The notes under the pieces were generated by a model. The model searched no databases. It saw only the letters and a program-made list of their open reading frames with translations, and was not told where the DNA came from. This document shows, in pieces, positions 50,395 to 62,000 of a stretch of 64,000 nucleotides of DNA. The first letter of the stretch is position 1, and the number at the start of each line of letters is the position of its first letter. Both the position numbers and the translations under genes were made by a program. The stretch comes from Gyrodactylus bullatarudis (taxonomy: Eukaryota; Platyhelminthes; Monogenea; Gyrodactylidea; Gyrodactylidae): assembly GCA_012064415.1 (NCBI GenBank), contig SSNU01000317.1, positions 62,001 through 126,000 on the forward strand, written 5' to 3'.

Positions 50395-50605
50395 AATACA
50401 AGCCTGAAAATATGGTCATTTTTCAAATTTCGATTTGGCGCAAGAATACGAATTTTTGAAATTTGAGATGGCAGATTGGTCATAAAATTAGACAAGAAAT
50501 ATAGTCATCAAATCGTGTTTTTTAAATTATCGAAACTTCATTGATTTTCAAGGGAAAATGATCAAGAGATTCGACTCCCAAACGATAACAAAAAGATTCA
50601 GCATA
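50395..50605 (+). repeat. Foldback-family copy (one arm plus loop)
   Basis: Contains AAAATATGGTCATTTTTCAA, CGATTTGGCGCAAGAAT, AAATTAGACAAGAAA, TTCATTGATTTTCAAGG and CTCCCAAACGATAAC, matching the arm and loop of the 50948 element. Confidence 0.62.
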
Positions 50606-50947
50606 ATTGATTTTCAATACTAATTCTGATCTTGAAAAACTTGTTTGAAAATTTTCCCGACAAAGTTCAAATTCTTTTAAGAGGTCTATTCTCAAAAAAC
50701 TAATACCATTTTCCCTTAGAACGAAAGATTATGTTAATTTGATCAGGGATTTAAAAGTAACTAGATAGGGGATCTTACATTGATTTGACAACATATTTTG
50801 TTCGAAAAGTCTTAAGGACCATTTAAAAACTTGAATTCTTAAAGTTATTGGAGATAAAAATTGATAGTTTGTAAATCAGACGCTAGTTAGAAACATACAG
50901 TTCAAATAATGTAGGATAATTTTCTCCTGTTTGAGAAAAAGCTAATT

Positions 50948-51655
50948 GATATAAAGTTGGGAATCTATGATTTTTACCGAAATCTCGATATTTTCATCAA
51001 AAATTCGAATTTTTTAAAGATTTCTTGGAGTCCTACTTATGTTGCCAAATTTAACATTTAATGTGAAGAAAAAAAAATTATTTTTATTAAAAATATGGTA
51101 ATTTTTTGAATTTCAATTTGTCGCCAAAATCCCATTTTTTCGAACTTTGAACTGAAAATTTTTATTGATTTGAAAGTTAGAGGTTGATCAAAAGATTTTT
51201 TTCAAGATCAAGATTAGACAAGAAAATCAATGCAACTGAATTTTATCTGAAGCATAGCATTACTATCGTTTGGGAGCTGAATTTGAATTTTTTCACTACT
51301 TGAAAATCAATGAAATTTCGATAATTCAAAATCTCTCGAAAATGGGGTAACTGTTCTTAATTTGACGGTGCTGGCCAGCTTTCTTGTCTAATCTCGTTCC
51401 TCTTTTGATCAACCTCCAAGTTTCAAATCATTAAAAATTTTCAGCCCAAAGTTCGAAATAATGGGATTTTGGCGCCAAATGGGAATTTGAAAAATGACCA
51501 TATTTTTCATAAAAATAATTTTTTTCTGAATTTTTTTCTTCAAATGGTAAAAGTGGGCAACATGAGTAGGACTCCAAGAAATCTTCAACAAATTCCAATT
51601 TTTTATGAAAATATCGAAATTTTTGTAAAAATCATAGATTCCCAACTTTATATAT
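50948..51655. mobile_element. Complete foldback (long inverted repeat) element, ~710 bp
   Basis: The left arm (about 50948-51226) and right arm (about 51380-51655) are reverse complements over roughly 275-280 bp with scattered mismatches; matching blocks include ATAAAGTTGGGAATCTATGA, GATTTCTTGGAGTCCTACT, CCAAAATCCCATT and GAGGTTGATCAAAAGA. A loop of about 150 bp separates them. No transposase frame. The minus-strand open frame 51409-51645 is just arm sequence. It lies inside the gene 2 intron. Confidence 0.83.
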
Positions 51656-51677
51656 ATACTCTTGATTTTTTTTCCAG

Positions 51678-51931
51678 AGTGCTATCCAAGAATCGTAACA
51701 AATACATGTCAGTCGATAATGCGTAAGCTTCATGAGTACCTTTTGAAAATTGAAGCATCGGAACGTTTTATTGACTTTCTCCTCTTAATGACAAACATCA
51801 ATTCGATTAACCTGAGTCATTTTCACATACTCTATAATTCTCTTTTACCAATACAATTTCCTCAAAGCATCGAAGAACAAATAAATATTTCACGGAAACG
51901 TCGAGCCTCAAGACAATACTATGATGAATGA
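51678..51931 (+). CDS. Unknown protein, downstream exon of gene 2
   Basis: The acceptor TTTTTTTTCCAG gives AG, which with the G left by the 48032-49185 exon makes Glu, so the two exons join in frame (ISQ-E-CYPRIVTNTC). The product is amphipathic helical: SIMRKLHEYLLKIEASERF, DFLLLMTNINSINL, FHILYNSLLP, then a basic end (SRKRRASRQYYDE) and TGA at 51929-51931. Function unknown; helical repeats fit the end of the previous exon. A strong donor (C|GTAAGC) inside it at 51722/51723 could instead splice to 58893. Confidence 0.78.
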
Positions 51932-52394
51932 AACTTTAAAGGTTCTTCAACCAACTCTATCAGCTTATCAATATTTTTTTCTCTTTTTTTCAATCATTCA
52001 AGTCATCGTTGCTATAGAAAGAAAAAGAATATTGAAAATTGTTTAAAAGCCCGGTCAAATAGAAAGTTATAAGGATTAATTAATAAGCAATAAAGAAAGC
52101 TATTTAGTAATTTATGGATGAAAATTTCATGAAATCTTTCACAGTTTAAAAGAGGATGTATCCAAACCTGTTATTTTATCTTCAGTTGTACAGTTTTTTT
52201 CTTCGGGTATCCAAACCAATTTGTATCGTTATTTTCGATTCTATGTCAGTCCAATCTTTGATCGAAAAGTATACGAATTTGTGAACAGATTGTTTTAGTA
52301 AATGATAAAGAAAAACATCGACCCTTTATTAATTTCATTCTTCGGGGGGTAACGCAAGACCTCTCTCCCTCCGTCATTGTATTTCAAGAGAATC

Positions 52395-52400
52395 AATAAA
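52395..52400 (+). terminator. Candidate poly(A) signal of gene 2
   Basis: AATAAA about 460 bp after the stop; another AATAAA is at 52089-52094. Either could serve. Confidence 0.4.
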
Positions 52401-53544
52401 AACAAATATATTTTTCAGATATCAAATGTACTATTTTTGTATGAGATAAATTATGAATCATGTAAAAGTAAAACCTTACATTTTATTTATTGCCCATAAG
52501 TGAATACAAATTAACTAAAAGCAAAAGACTTCCTAATTTGGAAATATATACCAGAGAACGAGAGAGATATAAAAAGATTCAAAATATTTTTCTGAGATTA
52601 TTAATACAAATGAGGAGAATATTTGAAATTCAATGTAATAAATTTGTCAATCTTATTTTAGATTTTAATTACTATCATATCTATCATACATATATGTTAA
52701 TATATATATATTATATCAAAAAATGACTAAATATTAATAAAAATATATAAATACAAAACAAGATAAATACATATACTACATTATTATATAAATGAATCCG
52801 AAAACTTTTTTACTTTTTAGTCTTTGGGCAAAAGGCTAGTCATTGACTAGTAGTCAATGGCAATTTTGACCCTTCTTGTTTTGCGGTAATCCCTTGAAGT
52901 GATCTGTAACGAAACGATTCCAAGTTGACTTGGAGAGAAATAGGAAGGGAAAACCTTCCAAACTGTAAAATGTGTCTCTGACGTTGTCTTGTTGTTCATC
53001 GTCAAACATGTTTGAGACAACTATAACTTTTTAAACCCAATGTAAATGTAGAAAAATATTGATGACTTCAAAGGTAGAACATTTCTTTATTCTTCAGTCA
53101 CGAGAATTAAAGTGCATCAAATGATATACAAAATTAAAAGTTTCCAGTTACATTCTAATGGAATAGAATATTTTGTACTTTAATGAAAAAAATATTTCCT
53201 CGTCTAATGAAAAGAATAAAAGTGCAAAGATCTAATGTCTAGAATTCAATAACAGGTTTCCTTCCACGTACTTGGAATTTATCATGCTTCAGAGAATTAA
53301 AATTTTTTCGAAATTACAAAATTAAAGTTTTATTGAGCAATCTAAGATTTCCCATAGTTCCTGTTATTTTGAATTATACTGGAATTTTATTTTTTTAATC
53401 AGTGAATCTGTTTTTCCAACAAGAAATTATAAAAATGAGTTTTAATCATTATTAATTTATTTAGTCAAACCATTGGTTGAAAATTTAGAGTTCAAAAAAT
53501 TTGAAATTTGAATCACTTAAAATTTGAAATAAGCCATACGTTTC

Positions 53545-53855
53545 TCAACCCTTAAAGTCCTAGAGAATTTATTTTCATGACTCAATTCGAGTTAAAGTTA
53601 TCTTACTTTTAATCTATGACTTAAGGAAATAAGTTTTCAAAAAATCGTTTTAAACAAAAATTAAATACATTAATTATATTTGGAAAAAACTTTCTTTGGA
53701 GAATTATAGCACTAGCTTGACGAATGATAGAGCTAAGATTTTTGCGTATTCCAGGATATTAATTAAACGGTGGTAAATGAAGTATTTTCTGAGGCTAAGA
53801 TAAGCAATAATGTGTTACTAAAATGATATGGGATATAAATAACACAGCGGGTTAA
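53545..53855 (+). repeat. Dispersed repeat, copy 2
   Basis: Collinear with 39913-40158 over 53574-53799. The left end reads TCAACCCTTAAAGTCC and the right end GCGGGTTAA, so the copy is bounded by TTAA-like tetranucleotides with CCC/GGG next to them, as in piggyBac-type short elements. That assignment is an inference. Confidence 0.6.
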
Positions 53856-56800
53856 AAAATGATTCAAATAATGAGTTTTTATGTATTCTCTTAAAAAAAT
53901 TTATCAACTCTATTCGCTTTTGCAATACTGCGGATACATGTTCTTAATCGAAGAAATTCTCATCGATATTATTCACATCACGTAATGTTATTTTCAACGT
54001 TACAATGTCAGTGAGAATTTTTTAAATTATTATCCTAATAGGCCCTACACATAATGTAAATAATCTTTGATTAAAAGTAAATCAGAAGATAAAACTGAGA
54101 TAAAAACTATCCATGACTGTATTCATTTATTACTAAATGTACTGAACTTTTAAATTAAAAAAAAGTTAAGATACTCAGATATAGATACATATTGAATTGT
54201 ATCTTGTTCTTTTTGATAAATCCTGTATCAAGTTTATCTTTTTTCTCTCTTTGGAATACTTACTAATCATTAATACACTAATAATACACTGATCTAATTA
54301 GAAGAAAAATGGATAGTTTTCTTCTTCGTATAGAATGCATGTAGAATAAATGAATTATTATTAAATGAGTGAAACAATTTCTGGTCAAATCACAAGGTGA
54401 AGCAAACGAACTCGAAATTATTTAATAGAACAAAAAGCTCTTCTTAAAGTACTTTTCTTTCAAATAAATTATCAATTCTTTCTTTTTGACTTTATTTTAT
54501 TGAGCTTGATTCGTATGTGACGGCAATATGTAATATTTTCTCTATTGTTTTATGTGTCTTTCATCATTAAATCAGTTCTATCAGGATTTCATTGAGTTTT
54601 TGGAAGGCCCTCTCTATTGATAAATAAACTTTCAGCTAGAAAAATTAACTTTGATCCTTGTTTATTTTTCGAAAAATATTCGTTTTGTCATCAAAAGTTA
54701 TCGAAAACAAATCTAAATTATACAAGAAAATCGGTTATTGCCATTTAATTTTTGATAGACTTGTCAAAATTCTCAATTTTATAAAACTCTAGATTCCAAA
54801 GTTTTTTCTTCTTCTTCAGTATCTTTCGATTAACCGTGTATTTATTCTATTGATAAATGGAAAGTTGGTTTCATTGAAGTGATGTGTGAAATCCTATAGT
54901 TCAGCTCGTGAACGATGAAATTCGGTTTTGAGATCCGACTCTTATAATTCTTTTATTGCTATATCTGGTTTGGACCCAGTCTGGCTTCGAAGAACAGCTT
55001 GAATTATAAGAATCTTTAAGAAAACTTTGATATTCATATAATTTTCTTCTCAAATATTATAATTATCTAGAATCTAAGTTTTCCTTAAAGGATTGTGATA
55101 ACCTTTTTGATTTGAGATCTATTATGTGTCACCTAAGGTCTAAGCTTGACTATACAAAATCTTTTCTTTACTCTAATCTTCATTTGACTGAATAAGTCCT
55201 CTGATAATGAGAACTTTAATTTTCAATCTGTATCTGTGAGATAAATATTTGCACGGAAGAATCAACTGATTTCTGTTCCTAGTTCCCTTTTTGAGTAGCT
55301 GATATTAAGAGTGGTCATTGAATCGGATACTGCTGAGGTGCATTGAGTTGGTGTGCTACCTTCACTTGCTTGGGAATCAAGATTAGTTTGAACTTTATAA
55401 AAATCTCACTTTACGTTGAATTTATTATTATTATGTATCATATGATTCAATTTCAATATAATGTTTTCATTTCAAGAAAAAATTTGTGATCAAGATCAAA
55501 TTTTGGTCACCTCCCCTGTTATTACTTTTCAATGTGTAAAACCCTCTATGAAATTCACAATTTTCAGTTAAGAACTTAAATTTTTATATTCCATCAGAGG
55601 AGAATATGCACACATTTTCTCAAAAGTCTCTCAGACAACAATGAAATTTTCTTGAGAATTTCCTCTTCTTCTTCTTTTTCTCCTCCTCCTCAATAATTGA
55701 AGAAAATCATTCAAGGGCAAATTGAATCTGTACTTTTCATCTATTAAAATACTTTTCCTTCAATCTCACCTAGTACATCCTATATAAAGTTTACATTCAC
55801 TAACTAAATTATTATAATATATATATTAACATACAAAGCTTTTCAAACTTTCCTCTTCAATATATAATAATATACTGTCTGATTCATTCTAATCCACTTT
55901 TCTCTATAGTAATACAATCTCTTTTTGTAGTCTATAGATTTATACAAGTCTTGTAAATATATAATCTATCTTTGTGTATTCTTTTTTCAACTATAGAATT
56001 CTTACTAGGATAGATACTTACTTTGAAGGTATTATTGCACTATTTATGCACTTTGGTTTCAACTATGTAATAACAAATCTTGTCTAAAAAAATTGTCAAA
56101 GCAATTTCAGAATTATCATTTTTCTTCTCATATAAGACATGGGTTAATTAAAAAATGTCTAATAGTTTAAGTCTTTTTACAAAAAATTTAATGTATTATC
56201 AATTTACCTTAGTCTTTTTACAGAAAGTATAAGTGATATATGTGGATATTATCATTTGGCCTAATAAATTTTCACGTTCTATAATTATGCTTCAAATATT
56301 TATCACTTGAACTAAGTCTTGGTTTAGAAATTAAAAGTTGAGGATGAATATTTTAAAATTTTTATTGAAGAAAGTAATTATTTGATGTATAGTTAGACTT
56401 GAACGAAATTTTCTAAAATTACTAAAATGGCACATCAATATGAAAAATTAAAGTATTTTTATATTATCCCACCAAATTTCGCTTCAAAATATCTTTCAAT
56501 GTTTCTGGAATAAGATTTTAAAAATTGTGAAAATTTTCAAATTAAAAACTTGAAATCTTTATTGTTGTTAAAAAATAGAGATTAAAAATATTATGCAGAA
56601 GCATAAAAAACTTTTGGTTTCTTTGTCTATTGGAGATCCTGAAAAATAACGTTTACTCACACCTTGGTATTGACAAAAATTCTGAATTAAAATTTTTAGA
56701 AAATGGATAAATCGTTATTAAAATTTTATTCTAAATTTTTCCTTAATCATCTTTCGAATTTTTTTCTACAACCGGTGAAAGTATGCATTTAAATCGGTTT

Positions 56801-57858
56801 CCAAAGCATTTTCAGAAAAAATGAGATTTTTGTAAAAATCATAAATTTTTATATCCAGAATACCTGTTTTTATCGTAAATATTTCTGTATTGAAAAGATT
56901 TTGATTTTTAGGGGGGTTTTGGTGACGAGGGATAAGTGCTCGTCATCAAAATTCCTTAGAAACTTAAATTAAAATACTTAATCACAAAAACAAAATATAT
57001 TCAGAATTTTAAAAATTCATCAAAGTTTTAGAAAACTATTACTTTGTATAATAGTAACTCATTTATTAAACATAATCTCTTCAAGGCTGAGATTGAAACA
57101 AATCTTTCGTGTCCTCACACTTGATTATGTTGGTACTAAAATATGCGTGATAAATTATTTATGCAAGGTTTTGAGCATTTCAAACATTTTTTACGATGTG
57201 TGTTCATTGAAAATACAGTGTAACATGCCTTACTAAGCCTATCGCGTAGAAAATCTTTTTATTTTCAAAACTTTATTCAATGAAGAGCAAAAAGGCCTTC
57301 TTTAGACAAGTAAAATCATATTACTAAAATTATCTTACAACTTGAGCCACTGTATTAAGATATATTATATTTTTGGAGATTATTCAGCGGAAGAGAAGAG
57401 GAAATAGAAGCATTGAGCTTTCACAGTTTTCATAAACTAACAAAAGATCATAACAACAAGTATTCTTCAAAAGCACTCTTGATGTTTATGGGAATTTTTC
57501 TCTCTAATGAGAAATATTTCTACTTAATTTCTGTCATCCTAATCAGTATGATTGAAAAAAATTACTTTTTGTTATTCAAATGAGCAAGCAAATTAAAAGA
57601 TATGTTCAGGCATCTTGTTTTCATATTAAATAATAAAAATTCTAATTATGGATTATTTTTGTAGAAATAAGAGAATATTCGCTAAATGTACATTTCTTTC
57701 AATAGAAATAAATAAATGATGATACAGCTTTAAAATAGAATGATAATTTACAAATTTTAAAGCCTGGTAAAACCTAATAAGAATAAATAAATAGCATCAG
57801 TATACTATAATCGAGAATCATCGAAATTCCACTTTAGGTTCTTGTGATTAGTAATCAC

Positions 57859-58317
57859 TAGGACGGTAAAAAAATCGCAAAACATCGCTATTTTTTGTTT
57901 ATCTATTCGAATTCAAAATGGTATAATTTTTAGGAAAAAGTTTTCTTATAAAAGTATTTTTGAAAAAGTTCTTTCCACATCTAATACAGCCTATCAACTA
58001 ATTATATTGTCCAGGACTTGTTTCATGTTTTGAATATTCAACTCTCAGCAAATCCAATTAGAGTGTAGCCAGAGACAAAAAAGAAGAAAATGATTCAAGA
58101 ATTACCTGAGTAGATGAAAAGGCTTACTTAGACAGTTACTTAAGTGAGAATTTATTTTTTATCAAGTAGAAGAGATCAGAGTGGAATAAATCGCAGCCGG
58201 TCAGGAAATCGCAAATTTATCTTGGTTAGTAGCAATATTAGGAATCAAAATTTTATATTTTTCGAATAAGGAAATGGAAACAAGCAACATATCAGAAATC
58301 GCAAATTTACTGCCCTA
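57859..58317. mobile_element. Possible short TIR element (MITE-like)
   Basis: The left end TAGGACGGTAAA is mirrored with two mismatches by TTTACTGCCCTA at the right end, and both are followed inwards by AAATCGC-type sequence, which also recurs internally near 58205. No clear target duplication, so the boundaries are uncertain. Confidence 0.4.
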
Positions 58318-58892
58318 ATATGCTCCATATTCTATGGAAATAAAGTTAGAATTTTTTAGGAATTTTCAGCCAATCAAATCATCAATTAAGGAAAAATAGA
58401 CCTTTTTGATCTAACTTCTTTTTCACTTAAAATCTCAAATACATTTTTCGAGATTATCTTAAAGTCCTGATATTTTTCTGCATCAGATTAAATGTCTTAA
58501 GAAGTAGAGCAGTTCCTACTCATTAGTTTTGCAAACATTTTCAAAGTAGAAAGCAGAATTATCGCAATTTGAGTTTTTCTTTATTTCCTTTCCTAAATGA
58601 ATAATTCTGCACTTTTAATGTGTGATTATTGTATTTTTCCCCTTTCAATGAAAACAAGCTAAAACGAACAATGAAGAGAAAATTTCTGATGAAATAAAAA
58701 TCGTCCAAGTATTGTACTGTTGTAATAATAGAGAAAAATGTGTTTCCACTCATGATGTTATTTTCTTTTTAGCAAAATTTGTAGACATCTTCCCTTTTCA
58801 GACAGGGAAAAGTTCTCTACTGTTAATAATATTGTTTTATAATGTAGAATTTATTTATCTTTTGCCTGGAAAAAATGAATCTTTTTTAACAG

Positions 58893-59035
58893 GCCAAATA
58901 AGAAAGAACCCCATGTATTTAACAGAGGAAGAAATTTTATCAATTCGACAAGCTAAAAATATGCTAGCTCACATTACATTCCCAAACACATTGAGAGACT
59001 CAACTTTGAAACTATCGAGTTCTATAGGAAAATGA
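58893..59035 (+). CDS. Possible terminal exon (alternative 3' end of gene 2 or another gene)
   Basis: After TCTTTTTTAACAG an open frame of 47 codons runs to TGA at 59033-59035: QIRKNPMYLTEEEILSIRQA, then NMLAHITFPNTLRDS and KLSSSIGK. Composition is unlike the surrounding AT-rich noise and reads as a charged helix plus tail. It needs one base from an upstream exon; the internal donor at 51722 would supply it and give an Arg. No other upstream exon was found. Confidence 0.5.
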
Positions 59036-62000
59036 TATAATCTGAAATCTTTAATAGATTTTAGAAATGTTTATTTAATAAGAACCATCCTTATTTCACA
59101 GTAACTTGTCTACTGAAACAAAAATTTATTAACGAGTTCAAAGAGGATTATTTTAACTCATGATGGAAGATTCAATTCGAATCTCTTTTACCAATCTCTT
59201 TATAAAGCCTTTTCCAGACCTTTCGGCGTTTCATCCACTTAAGAAGGCTCTCTACAAATGAATTTCCTTTGACTAATATTTTAAGCACTCTTGTCTTATT
59301 AAAGCCCATTGAGGCAAGTTGATGACAGAGTAAGAATAAAATTTTGAGCAAATATCAAAATATTTTTAAAATACAGTACTTCTGATGTTAGTGGCTAATG
59401 GGTTCTTAAAGAAAAAGAAAAATATGTTAGAGAAATATAAAACTACTGGCTTTTTATTGAAGTCACTAGAATTGACTAAAAATTCATCTTAACTACATTC
59501 ACTCTTGAGTAGTGTCATTAAAAGAAAAACTTGGAGAATATTGGACTACAATGCAAGAGGTTCAAATCTCAGGCTGTAGCATACTGAAGAGTCCACAAGA
59601 GGACGAAACGAGTAAATCCTCATCTTCATGTCAACTAGCTTTATAAGTTGAAGGCAATCTTTCAGACCCTATCTGCAGAGATAGAAAATTTCCCTTATCT
59701 ATTTTATTTTAATTAAACTTTAATTTTCTAGAAAGAAAAATCCTGATTTTCTCCCTCTTTTACTTGAAACAATTTTCTTCGGCATGTACTTTCAAAGCAA
59801 TTGTATCAATTTACCTATCTATATTATTATTTTAGTAAGAAATCCAATAATAAAATTGTATCTCAGAATTAGAGTAAATCAAACTTTTTTTGCACAGCTT
59901 TACATTGTAATCCAGAAAGCAAAAACAAAATGAGTCATTCTCTTTTTTCGTTTTAGGACTATGTTTTTCCTAGTTCCATATACTGATTATAAAATATCAA
60001 ACGTACACAAATTAGGCATCTGAAATTGATATATAGTCTCTATCCTCACTTGTATAAGGGTGCAAGATGATAATTTAATTCTATATGCAGATTTCAACGG
60101 AATTCCTCATTAGAATTCGAGATAGCAGTTATTCGAAAGAACTTTATATCAATTTTCTTCTTCATTTGAATTTCTGCTGAATTGAATTTATTCTTTGACT
60201 ATTAAAGTAGATTTAATTTAAACAATCTTTTTCCGAAGCCTCTTTCAACCTTTTCGGTACTGAGATGGACAGGTACCTTCTTCAGTGGTGAGACGCTTGT
60301 ATTCTGTACTTTCTTTAATTTTATCTAAAAACCCTTAGTATTTCTATCTGGATCTGAAAAACCATTTAAAATTAAATAAAAACCTTAAAACCAATCAAAT
60401 GAGCTGTATAAAAATCAAACTTGAAAAATCATGTGCTAATCAAAAATTTATAAGGGGTTTATTCTTTTGACGTATTATTGCAACCAATTATCCCTTACTT
60501 CGATTTCAACAATATTGACATTGACAGTAAATTGTCTGTGTATTTCTATACCTTTTTCAGGTCTAGTTCGTAGAATGAAGAAGTCAATTTTGTATTTTTT
60601 CATTTTGTATTTGTAAAACTCAATTGTCTATTTAGTATGTAATTAAGGCTGGAAAAAAAACAAAATTGAATTAACATGAATACTTCACACTGTAGATTGA
60701 TTGGGTTTTTTTTTCAATTGTGCCTCGTAAATTATTCTTTTCCCAAAATGAATTTGACTCTTGATTATCTTAGAAAATGTCTTTTGATAAAGGTTGGTTA
60801 TATATTCATATTAAATCTAATTCTACTAATATTTATTGAAGATTTCAGGTTTAAACCATGAGTCAAAATAATTTTTTAATGCTTTTAGTTGAATTCAACT
60901 GCCTAATCAGGGAAATTAATATTGGACCTAGACAAAATATCACCTAATAACTGAATTAAGTTGATAAATTATTTAGAATTTTCTTCTTATCGAGGTTATG
61001 TAAATTTTCTATTTTTAGAAGTTGTAATGATTAACAAAGAGATGGAATAAAATTTGAACACCAAAGAAAATTTTTTAGGAATATAGTGAAAATTTGAAAA
61101 ATGAAATCCCTTGACAGAATAAGAATCATAATTTTCAACCTAAAGACTAAAAGCTAAATTAAATTCCTTATGTTTAGATTATACAGAGATCTTTAAACTG
61201 AAGAAATATACTAAACAACTCAAAAAAAGTACCACGCATCAAATATGCAAAAAGAATTTAAAACTTTACGGATAAAACTCTGGGTTATACTTTGTTTTTT
61301 TTCTATTAGCCAATAATTGAGGTGCTAAAATGTTTTTGTGGAATGGCATTTTTTTCGCAAGATATTTAATTCTTGATAAGCAATGAGTCGTCAATTGAAA
61401 GACCTGTTCCCTGGTTCTGTTTGCAATTTTCATTTCAAGACTTGGGATTTTAATTGAATTATTTCAGGAATAAATGGTTCTTAGTGTTTTCATATAGATA
61501 ACTAAGGTATTGTCTGAATAAACTTTTAAGAAGACTGGCATCATCAAAGAGGCTCTCCAGTTTCAGTATGAAATAATAAAGTTTCTTAAATAGGAAACTT
61601 GATCATTTCAAGGGTTTTGAGAAAAGGTAAATCTTCATCGTCTTTCTCTGGTATACTTTACTTTGTAGTAGGACTATTCCAGAAGAAGTATACGACTTGT
61701 GTCTTTTTTCTAAACAAGTTTCTGAAAGTCTATTCAACTTTAGTATTCAGCTAAAATAGCCTATTTGACTGGAAAACTCGAGATGATTAGAATAAATAAA
61801 ACTATTTTTCAATTGTTTGGGTAAAATTTATTCTTAGTAAACATGATCTAGTTAAAGGATTTTCACTCGAGTTTTCCAACAATTTTTATTATCATAAGGG
61901 ATCTTTAAGAAATTATTTTATTTCTGTCTCATTTTTCCTATTCTTTGCTTTTAATATCGATATTTCTTTTCTTTCAGTTACAGCTTAAAGAAGTTCTTAA

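Larger units (their letters stand above)
49186..51677. other. Intron of gene 2, built largely of foldback-family repeats
   Basis: Carries left-arm-plus-loop copies at about 49495-49760 and 50395-50605 and the complete foldback element at 50948-51655. Confidence 0.7.
51932..58892. other. Non-coding interval downstream of, or intronic to, gene 2
   Basis: AT-rich. Contains the second dispersed-repeat copy (53545-53855), foldback-like fragments near 54625-54800 and 56690-56850, a pyrimidine tract (CTT/CTC) near 55660-55690, and a possible TIR element at 57859-58317. No credible gene seen. Confidence 0.6.

Noticed and set aside
51409..51645. 78-codon minus-strand open frame
   Set aside because: It is the right arm of the foldback element read backwards, not a gene.
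59500..59640. tRNA-like signal with a B-box (GGTTCAAATCTC)
   Set aside because: The T-arm does not pair fully and no acceptor or anticodon stem can be drawn; at most an old SINE remnant.
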